Made by a program: the position numbers and the translations under genes
DNA from: Rotaria socialis
Taxonomy: Eukaryota > Rotifera > Eurotatoria > Philodinida > Philodinidae
Direction: 5' to 3'
Length of the DNA: 64,000 bases
Assembly (NCBI GenBank): GCA_905331475.1
Contig: CAJNYU010001115.1
Span: 124,001 to 188,000, forward strand
The notes under the pieces: model-generated
Databases searched by the model: none
What the model was told of the DNA's origin: nothing
What the model saw: only the letters and a program-made list of their open reading frames with translations
In this document: in pieces, positions 47,601-57,826 of the stretch
Position numbering within the stretch: position 1 is the first letter of the stretch
How the letters are laid out: each line of letters opens with the position of its first letter

Positions 47601-48446
47601 TTAACCAGTTGCCGGTGCTAATCGATTAATGAAAGTAATTGCAGTATAACAAATACGACTAACAATTGCTGGACAACTTGGTTGACTACATAAATATTCT
47701 GTACGCTGACGAAGTTCATAGAATAATGTACGCGTATATGGATTTCTATGCGATGTATATCGTAATGTAAGAAATCGGTAATACATGAATATAAGTAACA
47801 GATTTGAACGTGCAGCAAATATTGATAGAATCAATAATGGCATAAGAATTATTTCATTTAATGCAACAAAACGTAGTAGATGTGCATGTTTTTCAGTGAT
47901 ACGATCAAGATAAGATTTGATGGCTGGATAATCGGTTAATATTTGTGCTAAAAATGACGATGAATGTAGTAGAGCATAGGTTGTTATTGGTATAAGAACG
48001 ATTGTCATTGGTGAGCCAGTTAGAAATAAAAATGAATACATTAAATAATGTGCACTATCTTCGCGGATTAGATTTAAGAGAAATTCACGTGACAATTGAA
48101 ATGTTGATATACGCTGTCGAAGACGTAATATTGATGTAACGGCTGATGATAATAAAGCTTTTGTGTAATAAACATTGGGATCAGCACTTGAACGAAAAAA
48201 TGGTAATATATAAAGTAGTGTGAATACTATTGTTGCTAAACGCGACAATAATAAGACAGTATCAGTTTTCCGTTCCATTAAAACATTCATTAATGAAGGT
48301 GATGGGTATGTGTTTCCGCGCGGAGGTGTTTCAGCTGAAGTTCTAGGTGATGATCCTGCTGCTGCTGAAGCAGAAGCAGTGCTGGCATCATTATTTTCAT
48401 TTGTTGGTGAACTTGTATTTGATGAAACATCTTCAACCAGAACCAT
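47601..48446 (-). CDS. TMEM33: TMEM33 / Kr-h2 ER membrane protein
   Basis: A single uninterrupted frame of 281 residues starting at ATG 48446. After a Ser/Ala/Asn-rich N-terminus of about 50 residues, family motifs follow in order: TDTVLLLSRLATIVFTLLYI, YYTKALLSSAVTSILRLRQR, FQLSREFLLNLIREDSAHYL, MYSFLFLTGSPMTIVLIPIT, LLRFVALNEIILMPLLILSI, YYRFLTLRYTSHRNPYTRTL and CYTAITFINRLAPATG. These match TMEM33 (human 247 aa) almost segment for segment, including the FLTLRYSSRRNPYCRTLF-type signature. TMEM33/Pom33 proteins are multi-pass, lie in the ER and nuclear envelope, and shape ER tubules with reticulons. Unlike most neighbours it has no intron in the coding region. Confidence 0.95.
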   Translation of the reverse strand: MVLVEDVSSNTSSPTNENNDASTASASAAAGSSPRTSAETPPRGNTYPSPSLMNVLMERKTDTVLLLSRLATIVFTLLYILPFFRSSADPNVYYTKALLSSAVTSILRLRQRISTFQLSREFLLNLIREDSAHYLMYSFLFLTGSPMTIVLIPITTYALLHSSSFLAQILTDYPAIKSYLDRITEKHAHLLRFVALNEIILMPLLILSIFAARSNLLLIFMYYRFLTLRYTSHRNPYTRTLFYELRQRTEYLCSQPSCPAIVSRICYTAITFINRLAPATG

Positions 48447-48808
48447 GTTTTATTCGATTGAATATAGAGTAATGTACTTGTTGAGGAGTGTGAGAACAAT
48501 AAATGAGACTAAATTATATTTCTATTTGAGTCAACCATGCACGAGAACAAAAACCTTCGGTAAAAAGTATCTATATTTATTGAAGCGTTAGAATCAACGT
48601 GAATTATTTTGTTCGTTGTAATACACTTTATATTCTAAAATAAATTTATTTCATACGATTTTTTACTATTGTTTTAATTTAAAAATCGTGGAATAAAATT
48701 TTATTACTAGTAGCGCCTCTCATCATTTTCATTGGTGCATTTTTATAGCTATGCTACTTTGGATTTTCGGTACTTTTTTTATTGCTGTGCCACACGTCAA
48801 TCAATCGA
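48447..48808. promoter_or_regulatory. Divergent promoter region TMEM33 / TFIIIA-like
   Basis: 362 bp separate the start codons of two divergently transcribed genes, so this interval probably contains both promoters and 5' UTRs. I see AT-rich sequence but no motif I would name. Confidence 0.45.
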
Positions 48809-51153
48809 ATGGACTCCAAGTCTCACCAATGTTCAATATGTAAAAAGTCTTTTGCTAGACCAAGTAAACTACAATATCATATTGCTTATCATCATGAGAA
48901 AAAGGTATTTAATAATTGTGCTATATCATGCACTTGTCTAACATTTTCCGTGTACCGGAGTATTTTAAAATGAATAATGAAATTTTCATAATGAACTTAG
49001 TATTTAACATGAAAGCGGCATCTCAGCAAATAAATATTTGACTTTCCGGAGATGTTTTTGCCTATTATATAAGATATCCATGGTACTAAAAATAGATGTT
49101 TTCTCTTCCAGAAGAAAAATAATCAATGATTAACGAAACATTTTCTGTAACATAACTTTTTTTCCTTCTTTTGAATTAGTTTTCATTCGAATGTAGCCAA
49201 TGTGGAAAACCATATTCAAATCAAGACCATGTTAATCGGCATTACCGTATTGCACATCAACAAGAAAATACAACATCAAAAACGTAAACATTGAAAATCT
49301 GCTCATTTTCAAGTATTTTCATAAAATGATTCTTTTTTCAGGTTTAATTGTATGATGGATAACTGCAAAAAGATATTTGCCAATAAACAAAATCTAGATC
49401 GACATATTAGAATAGCTCATAAAAAAATTACATTCAAACCAGTGAAAGTAAATTGAAACATACTAATTATATTTTTTGAATATTTCCGACTTTGTTTAGT
49501 GTTTCTATTGTTTTGATTATGTTGACTCGTTGGCATCACATTTAGTTTCTCAACATCATTCTATTTCAATAGATAAATTAAAGTAGAAAATTCTTATCTT
49601 TGTAATTTTCTAATAAATATGATTCATTTAGATGTCTTGATTGTTCGAAAGAATTTTCTTCCATTAAAAGTTTAATTCATCATCGCATTATTCATACAGG
49701 TATGATTTAGTAGTTCGAGGAAAGCAATAGACAGGATTTTCTAATTGAATTTAGATCATCCATTGGCCGCCTTTGCGCGTTACATACGGTTAGTAAAAGG
49801 TTGGGTGACCACCTTCGAAGACCGTCAATGGGTGTATATGATATATATGTATATGAGCTATTTTTAAACATTACCATTGGTATTTAGACGAACGTCTTGA
49901 ACTTGATGTTCAATGGGCAATGAATCGATTATTAGACGAAATCGAACGAAAACAAGGTAATTAAAATAAGTTTCTATTGAAGTACTGAGCAATTTCACAT
50001 ACAACTTAGGAACTCATTATTTGTTACTTTACTTGTTTGTCGAGAATCAGATTGACATTTATGCAATTACAGTATTTAGTAGAATTAAAAAATAAAGATT
50101 CTATTTTAAAACATTCATTAACGTTTATCAAAAAAGTTGTTTGCGTCAAGCTGGTTAAACGCCTTTATTGATGCTTGATTCATACAGAGTATATGGTAAA
50201 GTTTTGAAAAAGAATCCGTACAAGGAAAGTCATTTTTCAAGTTGCAAACAATACATAGGTTTATTTTATGCAATGCGATTATTAATTGCATTAATAGAAA
50301 TACGGATCTTATACCATAGATGCTAATAGGTATTGTTGATATTCAATCAACGCCCATTATAATCCTTATTGAGTTCCTGGAACACTATTTAAAAAGCTTA
50401 GAAAATATTTTTTCGTAAAATAATCTACCACTTTAATTGCCAATAAAAGTTGCATCGTATTTCATATTTTAATCGTACAGAGATAAAACTACAACTTTCA
50501 ATTGAAGTGTTTCATTAATCAATGATGGAATAAGTAATTTCTATATTTTAGTCTTTCAATGTGATTTATGCAATCGAGTATTCCGCTCATTGCTACAACT
50601 TGATCAACATCGTAATAGTAAAATTCATCAAGATGAATTTCAATGTCAATATCCTAATTGTGAAAAACGATTTGTTTATATGAGAAATCTTCGAAATCAT
50701 GTCAAGTAAAGATTTTTAGTTTTGAGAAAGCAATGAACATAATTTCCTCTGTGTTATATTAGAATTCATCATGAAAATATGTCACGTTTATCATGTCCGA
50801 TGACATCTTGTTCAAAAACATTTACTTGTCAATCATCGATTTGTCGACATTTAAGTCGATGTCACTCTCCTAATGATATTATGAAACAAATAAATATGAA
50901 ACCAAAGAAATCGAATCATCAGAAAACTAATATAAAAAGTTTCTTAAGCGGTTTTAATAGTCGAAAACTTAATCAAGAAAATGAACTTTCAAAACAAATG
51001 AAACAACTATTAGAACTTTTATTAACGGACGATAATCTCATTCAAATACCACCAGATGAAAACATGGATACAGAGAATAATAATAATACTGAAGATTCAT
51101 TCGATGAAAACTTACTTAAAGGCTATGAGGACATTGGCCTTGTTGAATTATAA
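48809..51153 (+). CDS. GTF3A: C2H2 zinc-finger protein resembling TFIIIA
   Basis: Nine exons join in phase (48809-48904, 49180-49283, 49342-49447, 49500-49582, 49632-49699, 49755-49799, 49888-49956, 50552-50705, 50763-51153) into 371 residues, close to the length of TFIIIA (about 365). Eight fingers can be counted: CSICKKSFARPSKLQYHIAY, CSQCGKPYSNQDHVNRHYRI, CMMDNCKKIFANKQNLDRHI, CFYCFDYVDSLASHLVSQHH, CLDCSKEFSSIKSLIHHRII, then a helical linker (exons 6-7), then CDLCNRVFRSLLQLDQHRNS, CQYPNCEKRFVYMRNLRNHV and CPMTSCSKTFTCQSSICRHL. The last three, with C-X4-C spacing, and the Lys-rich then acidic tail follow TFIIIA fingers 7-9. TFIIIA starts 5S rRNA transcription by Pol III and binds 5S RNA. 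The finger missing relative to nine may be lost in the linker. Another poly-finger factor is possible. Confidence 0.65.
49957..50551. other. 595-bp intron 7 of the TFIIIA-like gene
   Basis: Long for this gene; donor GTAATT, acceptor ATATTTTAG. No open frame or repeat supported. Confidence 0.6.
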
Positions 51154-51276
51154 TTGTTATTTTGTTATCAGTTGTTTTTTGTTTTGTTTTAACTAGATAT
51201 TTTTATTATAAACTTGTTATTACTTTTTATAGATATCTGTATAAATTTTGATAGAAAAAAACTCATCGAAGTGATA

Positions 51277-53275
51277 ATGGCCGAAGTGAAACCGGTATGT
51301 ATTTTGTTTTATGATAATATTTTTCTAAAACAAAGAATTTGTTTTGAGCTCGACATAGATGTAAATATTGAAAGTGTATCAAGTCTATGATTGGTCATGA
51401 GTGAGAATCTTTTTTCTAGTTAATATTTACTGCGATCAAGTTTCTATGTGTATGTGTGTGTTTTGTTTTGCCTTTTTCTGTACGTGAAAATCGATTTTTT
51501 TTCTTCTAATCAAGGTTAAACTCATAAGAAACACGACATGCGCATTTGGTTTTATCTCTCGTACAAAAAACAATATCTATTATTGGGTTCTATGCTACGA
51601 ACGAATGAGGAATATATATTTTTTTTGAGAAAAGAAGCAATACTGTCTTGATGAATTTTTGACTGATTTTTTCCTTGTCAGACACTAACTAGTTCGAACA
51701 AAATAGAATGATGGAAACTATGCACGTAGAACTCCAATCGATCATCCCCTTTTCTTCAGATAATATTAACCGACATGGATTCAGTAACACCACAATTACC
51801 ACCGGACACTCAACCGCTTGCACACCAAGTTGCCGGACATTTTTATGGTCGATCGAAAACAAAATTCGGTTTACTGCAACGTTGTTCAACAGGCGATGTT
51901 CTCAAGCCATTACTCAATCCACCGCGGGGTCCACGTGAACATCAATTTTATCTCGATATGTTTTCCGATGAAATTTCAAATGAACTTCGTGCACTTCGGC
52001 CATTTCTTCCTAAATTATTGGGTACATATCAATTTGATAGTATGACTTATTTAGTGTTAGAAAATATTGTACGATCCTATGAATATCCATGTGTTATTGA
52101 TATAAAACTTGGACGAGTAACTTACGATTGTGAAGCAACACCGGAGAAAATCGAACGGCAAATTGGAAAATTTCAACCAGCAACGGAAATTGGCTTTCAA
52201 TTACTCGGCTGGAAAACTTATCGAAGATTAGATAATATGTATATTTATCATGATAAACGATGTGCCCGATCATTGAATAAAGAAGAGCTTCTTTATGGTT
52301 TCGCACATTTTTTTGGTGCACCTGAAAATAATCATCGTCCATTTGTACGGGCTGTACTCGAACGGGCTGTTGCTCTCGAACGGACTATGTCACAACAATT
52401 TGAATTTGTTTTTATTGCATCATCGATTTTGATTGTCTATGATAGTGTTCACAGAGAGAATTCCGATGATGTTAAAGTTGATGTTCGCCTTGTGGATTTT
52501 GCTCATGTTTTCCCATCGCACTCTAATAGTCAGCCCGATGAGAATTTACTTTTTGGGCTTCGTAATTGTATCGACTATTTAAAAATGTTACTTGATGAAA
52601 ATTTTCATTATCTACCTATTGATAAATTAGAACATAATACTAATTTGTCCGATTTAAATTGTTATAAAATTCTATCTAAATAGTCTCTTATCATTATTGT
52701 TGTTGTTGTTGTTGTTGTTGTTAATGTCCTTTCTCATGTGTATCTATTATAAATCTATTTTTGTTCGAACAGTAAACATTTTTTCAAAACAAAAAAAGAA
52801 TAATATCAAAAGAAAGAAATCACCTACGAGAGAGATCAAATGATTTGACATTAAATTATTATCTTATTGTAGACACGCAAATTCGAATATACGGTTGATT
52901 ATAATTTGGAAGAACAACAGAAAAAGCCGCAAGCCGCATGTGAACTACTTCGATATGATTTGAAAATGTGCCTATTGGCAAGTGATTGTTGTAAAGTAAT
53001 AAAATCCAATTAGAAAAAAACCAACAAAAATTCAATATTGTTCTTTCTTTTCGATTTCTAGCTTGGACATACACCAAAAGAATGTATTTCAAATGACAAA
53101 TTACGCGAATTCGTTCCTGACGAATGTCGCCGTTTAGCATATACATTCTTTGAATGTAAACGATCGACGGTAGTGTAAAAAGAAACTTCATTGAATACAA
53201 ACTATCTATTTTCTCCGATTGATTTAGATCGATATGCGTGCTCGATTTCGTGGTCGCAAGGGTGAAATTTATTAA
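51277..53275 (+). CDS. COA5: COA5 cytochrome c oxidase assembly factor, with long first intron
   Basis: Exons 52873-52995, 53062-53169 and 53228-53275 encode AACELLRYDLKMCLLASDCC, KECISNDKLREFVPDECRRL and AYTFFECKRSTIDMRARFRG, then RKGEIY. This is COA5/Pet191: the CX9C cysteine pairs and the FFECKRS..D.RARFRGRKG end are diagnostic. COA5 is a small twin-CX9C protein of the mitochondrial intermembrane space needed for complex IV assembly. There is no in-frame ATG between the exon 52873 acceptor and aa 30, so an upstream exon is required. The only candidate I see is 51277-51294 (MAEVKP, then GTATGT, phase 0), giving 98 residues with a 1578-bp intron that encloses the IPMK gene on the same strand. 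The 3' exons are sure; exon 1 is inferred. Confidence 0.82.
51760..52683 (+). CDS. IPMK: Inositol polyphosphate multikinase
   Basis: One exon; ATG 51775 gives 302 residues. Motifs of the inositol polyphosphate kinase family are present: PLAHQVAGHFYGRSKTKFGL near the start, NPPRGPREHQFYLDMF, PCVIDIKLGRVTYDCEATPE (the PxxxDxKxG site), EIGFQLLGWKTYRR, the S-S-L-L-like IASSILIVYD, and VRLVDFAHVFPS (metal-binding DFA). IPMK phosphorylates inositol trisphosphate to IP4/IP5 and can make PIP3; it also acts in the nucleus. A CTTTTCTTCAG acceptor ends at 51759. Joining at it leaves ILTD-like codons in frame with the upstream MAEVKP exon (51277-51294) as well, so the start could be extended. The gene lies inside what looks like intron 1 of COA5. 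Confidence 0.88.
   Translation: MILTDMDSVTPQLPPDTQPLAHQVAGHFYGRSKTKFGLLQRCSTGDVLKPLLNPPRGPREHQFYLDMFSDEISNELRALRPFLPKLLGTYQFDSMTYLVLENIVRSYEYPCVIDIKLGRVTYDCEATPEKIERQIGKFQPATEIGFQLLGWKTYRRLDNMYIYHDKRCARSLNKEELLYGFAHFFGAPENNHRPFVRAVLERAVALERTMSQQFEFVFIASSILIVYDSVHRENSDDVKVDVRLVDFAHVFPSHSNSQPDENLLFGLRNCIDYLKMLLDENFHYLPIDKLEHNTNLSDLNCYKILSK
52698..52722. repeat. (TTG)n microsatellite in the IPMK 3' flank
   Basis: About eight TTG units just after the IPMK stop codon, likely in its 3' UTR. Confidence 0.9.
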
Positions 53276-53432
53276 TTAGAACTTTGGATTACGTTTTTTT
53301 TTGTGTTGTTCCTTCTTTTACTTTCTTGTTTTTTCTACATATCAAAGAAAAGAAGTTATTAAAAACTGATCTTCTTGATTTCTACGAACCATCATCAATC
53401 ATTGATATATTTCTTCCAGATTGTTGTCTGTT

Positions 53433-54919
53433 ATGTTGTTTGCTCAACGTTTTACTAGTATAGCAGTATCCCGTAGATATGCATCAACAGTTGCTGATCT
53501 CTATAAGGGATTAATTAATGGTGATCGAGTTTGTTTGGCAAGAAGTATTACATTAGTAGAATCGACTCATAAAGAAAAACAGCAACATGCAAAAGAATTA
53601 CTTGGCCAAGTTTTACAAGGACTTAAACAACGACAACAACAACAACCGCGTAAACCGATTAGCTTCAGAATAGGTTTGTTAATGATATTAGTTTTTAATG
53701 AAGTAAATAATCTTCGAACTTTGTCTGATAGGATTATCCGGTAGCCCTGGTGCTGGTAAATGGTAAAAGTTTAATTATTTCTAGTTCTGAAACAATTTAT
53801 ACGATTTCGAATTTTGAAATAATTAACTAAGAATTAATTAAAGCATAATTATGATAGTCGAAGTTGTTTTGCTTTTTTAGGAAAATCAACGTTTATCGAT
53901 ATTTTTGGTCGGTATTTACTAAAGCAAGGACATAAATTAGCTGTATTAACAGTTGATCCATCATCATCCACTACTGGAGGTTAACATAATGAATGTTTTG
54001 AAATCCGTAAGGAAAATATTTCGCTTTGCAAATTAGGCTCAATTCTCGGTGATAAAACAAGAATGCTTGAATTATCACGTGAGCCCAATGCTTACATTCG
54101 CACATCACCAACATCTGGCACATTGGGTGGTGTAACTCGGACAACAAATGATGCCATTGTTCTTTGCGAAGCTGCCGGTTATGATGTTATTCTAGTCGAA
54201 ACTGTTGGTATGCTATAGAGCAACTGAAAAATACAAATATTAGTTTTCTTTTCTTGTTTTATAGGTGTTGGTCAATCTGAGTTTGCTGTTGTAGATATGG
54301 TAGATATGTTTTGTGTGTTAATTCCACCGGGATCAGGCGATGAGTTACAAGGTTAGAGTAAAATGAAATGGTACTCTTTATTTTATGATTTTTATTTTAG
54401 GCATGAAAAAGGGCATTATGGAAGTAGTTGATTTAGTAATAATAACTAAAGCCGATGGAGACTTACTGCCTGAAGTTCGCCGTTTACAAAGTGACTGGTC
54501 GAGTGCTCTACGATTGATGCGTCGTCGATCTCGACATTGGTCACCAAAAGTAAATATCTATATAATTACATAAGTCTTGTTCCTATGTGGCCATTCGTTT
54601 TAATTATTTTATTCAGGTCTTAGCCGTTTCGTCGCGTAAAAGTACTGGTATTGATAAGGCTTACGAACAAATGTTTGCTTTTGAAAATGCAATGGTTGAG
54701 TCTGGCGAATTTATGAAGATACGTTCTAATCAACTTCAAAAATGGATGTGGAACAATGTCAAAGATCGAATACTTGATCAATTTTTAGCCGACGAAGAAA
54801 TACAAAGGTTAATTCAAAGTTATGAACAACGTGTTGTTCGAGGACTTATAACACCGTTTGTAGCTGCTGATGCGATTTTGAATATTTTTGGTAAAGCGAA
54901 AGTGGACAAAAGTGCATAG
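53433..54919 (+). CDS. MMAA: MMAA, GTPase chaperone of methylmalonyl-CoA mutase
   Basis: Seven exons join in phase (53433-53673, 53732-53755, 53881-53979, 54037-54207, 54265-54351, 54401-54549, 54617-54919) into 357 residues. The start [18 protein letters not shown] is a typical mitochondrial presequence. The first in-frame ATG is 53433; a preceding TTG run is not the start. G-domain motifs of the MeaB/ArgK family: [20 protein letters not shown] (P-loop), [40 protein letters not shown] (switch II), [11 protein letters not shown] (NKxD-type TKAD). Then [19 protein letters not shown] and a C-terminal helical part with [22 protein letters not shown] gates adenosylcobalamin loading and protects methylmalonyl-CoA mutase. 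Exon 2 is only 24 nt and carries most of the P-loop. Confidence 0.95.
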
Positions 54920-57826
54920 AAACTTTATATAGATATATTTAAGTCATGTAGTTTTCAATTATATTTTATTAAATTAGAAAAATTCAGCATATATTACATG
55001 TCGACTGCGCTTCTCAAACGAATAGAAAAATGTATTTATTCTTGATGTCGAATTTTTATTAATAAAAAATGTGGAAACTTCGGATTTCATCCGAGAGTTA
55101 TGTGTACTGCAAAAAGTTCATGGGACATATGAGTCATTCTAGAGTGTCTGAACACCAAAATTATCATGAGAAACTAGGCACTTTGATTTCTGGATGCATT
55201 TTGAGACGTTTTTCAGGCGATGTTTCGTTAGAAAGCTACGGTTTAGTTCAAAACTAATATCAGATTCGGAATCAGCGTTAAAAACTGAGTCGATTTATAT
55301 ATGTTGTGAATAATTCTGAGAAAAATTTGTTTTTTGAAAACAAATCCTTGTACTCCTCCTCAGGGATGGTCTGGTCAAAAATGAGAATGTTTTCGATAAC
55401 TCAACCATTTCTTGAGAGATTTTTCTCATCTTCGAACTCGACCGAGATATTCATGAGACTGAACTGTGTGGAAAATTTCATCATGAACTGACTCTCCTTT
55501 CGAAAGTTATCGTGCTTACGGACGGACACACTGACCGATTCTAGAGTGTACTCGCTTTTTGAGTATACAAAAATCACATTTAAATGATCAGAGAAAACAA
55601 ACTTGTCAATCACTACTAAACTTCCCTTGCAAATGAGAAATTTTGAAAATTCATGACCTTGTACTCTGAGGTTAATAGAAGTGCAATAACAAGAATATTT
55701 ATTCATTTATGTAAATCAATTACAACAAGAGAATGATTGCCTCTACTTGTCGTATACAAATGTTTGTTCGATGCCACATGAGAATAATAATGATTCCTTT
55801 GAGTCGGATAGCGTCGCAATCACTCATGTTAATCAATGTTTCAGAGCATCGAAACTCTCAACTATTGACAATAATAATATTGAGAAAGCAATAATTCGAT
55901 TTCATATCCAGGAGTGAAAGAATTTACGCCCATATTAATTTATATTTGTTCAGATCTATTACTTGCAACTTTGTTTTCTTGGAGATGAATAAAATTTTCA
56001 TTTTGATACATCGAAATGAAAATTAGGCTCAGAAAATCAGTCACATCGATGACGAAAACTAAGAACAATATCAATCTTAATCCAAACGCAGCGACGCTCA
56101 TATTCAAGCCTGACTAAAATATTTTCAATCAAATTCAATTTGATCAGATAAATACGGTGTTTCGTTGTGATATTAGAGTTAATAGAGCTGAAAGCTGTTC
56201 GATGCCTTCTTCATCCAACATACTCTTGTTGTTGTTGTTGTTGTAATATGATCGACGTTTTGTAAGTACTTAAAATAATTATGAAGATAGTATCATCATT
56301 CGAGTCGGTAGATGTAGTACCTCCACAATTTATTCTAAAACTAATTTGTCTTCCAATCATATCGAGATGAGTACAAGCATTATGTTGTTCTTATCTCGAG
56401 AAAAACAATTGTAAACAGTCTACTTGACCCATAAAATAATCGACAATCAATTAGCTGAATGACGACGGAAAAAAATAGGTGAAGAGTATGTATTGCGATC
56501 GATGTAGAGGAGATTCAAGCCAACAGTTACATTCACAACAATTATACAAGCTGTTATTGTTAATTGTGCAAAAAAATCTACGTAAAAACTACATTCGATT
56601 TATAGGGAAATTGCTTTTTTCTTAGTCCAGAATTTGTTGATACCGCAGGACCGATACAATCCATTTGTACGATAGATAATTCGTAATTTATAGTTTACGT
56701 ATTGTTAGAGTATCTTGAATTGTTGTTACGATGTGTAGCTGCTGAATAAATTGGAAGATCGATCTTTGTCAACATACCATTAGCGTGTTCATTTATTTCG
56801 ACTTTTGTATAATATTTGATCCAACCAAATGAGCAATATTAGATAAACGACCAAAAAAAGCCATACTAACTTAATCTCATAATTGATGTTCGCAATAATT
56901 TACTTTTCGTGATCTCAAAACAATCGATAACAGATCACATTTTATATCCCGGAATAGTGATAGTGGAAGAAAATTATACTTTGTCCCCAGGAAAAATCTC
57001 CACGCCGACTAATACTAATTGACTTTTCAATCCATATGGTCGCATTGACTTCTTTGTCTCGAATATTTTTTGTGATCGCATGAGATGGTTCGACCATGAT
57101 TAGAAATAGTTCATGTGAGTATAATGCATCGAATTGGTTTAAATAGAAAAAACAAGCAAGACTTGCACCCTTCGAACTAAATAACTTTCACATCCAACTA
57201 TTGTTCATACAACATTGTCCTTACGCCGACCATTATAGAAATAATTCAATTCAAAATACTCGTCAGTCAGTAATAAAATTTGAAAGTGTGCAACAAAACA
57301 CTGTCCAGACACACGTGTCTTGGTAGAAGAAAATAAATAAATTCTTTTTTTGATGATGTTCGTATGATGCAGTTCATTGTTTATTGTTTCCCTATGAAAC
57401 ATACTTAATCACAATCAGAGTAGTCAATAGAAAAATATCGTTTTCTAACTTACACATTCTTCAATAATTTCATCATTGAAAATAGAAATAATGTAACATT
57501 CAAACAGTTTAGAAAGAAGAAAGAATCCAAAGAACAAAATACGAACATGAGAAAAGACAAACAAAAAATAAATAAATTATTCTTCACCAAGGGCAAGTGA
57601 AGCATTTTGTTTTTCTATAGAAACTTTTGTATGCACGCGCATGATAAAGAGAAGCAATAATTGCAGTAGATAATAATCAATTAAAACAGAAAGGAAACAG
57701 GTGAGTTGCATAGATCATCGGTACCTTAACTATCCATAGCTCTTTGTTTGAATTTCTTAAATAAAAATAAAAACACTTTATTTAAATAATAAATGGCGAT
57801 CTTTAGTTATTATAGAAAGAGATAAA
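54920..57826. other. Long intergenic region, no intact gene
   Basis: About 2.9 kb without splice structure or recognisable protein. A sub-block at 55340-55570 has the character of a dispersed repeat (see separate entry). The remainder is AT-rich. Immediately upstream of 57827 there is A-rich sequence and no strong acceptor. Confidence 0.5.
55340..55570. repeat. Probable dispersed repeat fragment
   Basis: The minus strand contains GTGTGTCCGTCCGTAAGCAC, followed by CGATAACTTTCGAAAGG and GAAATTTTCCACACAG, CTCGGTCGAGTTCGAAGATG. Word content of this kind (paired CCGTCCGT, 'GATAACTTTCG') is unlike the surrounding sequence and of a kind I associate with dispersed non-coding repeats. Only one copy is seen in the window, so this is a guess. 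Confidence 0.25.
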
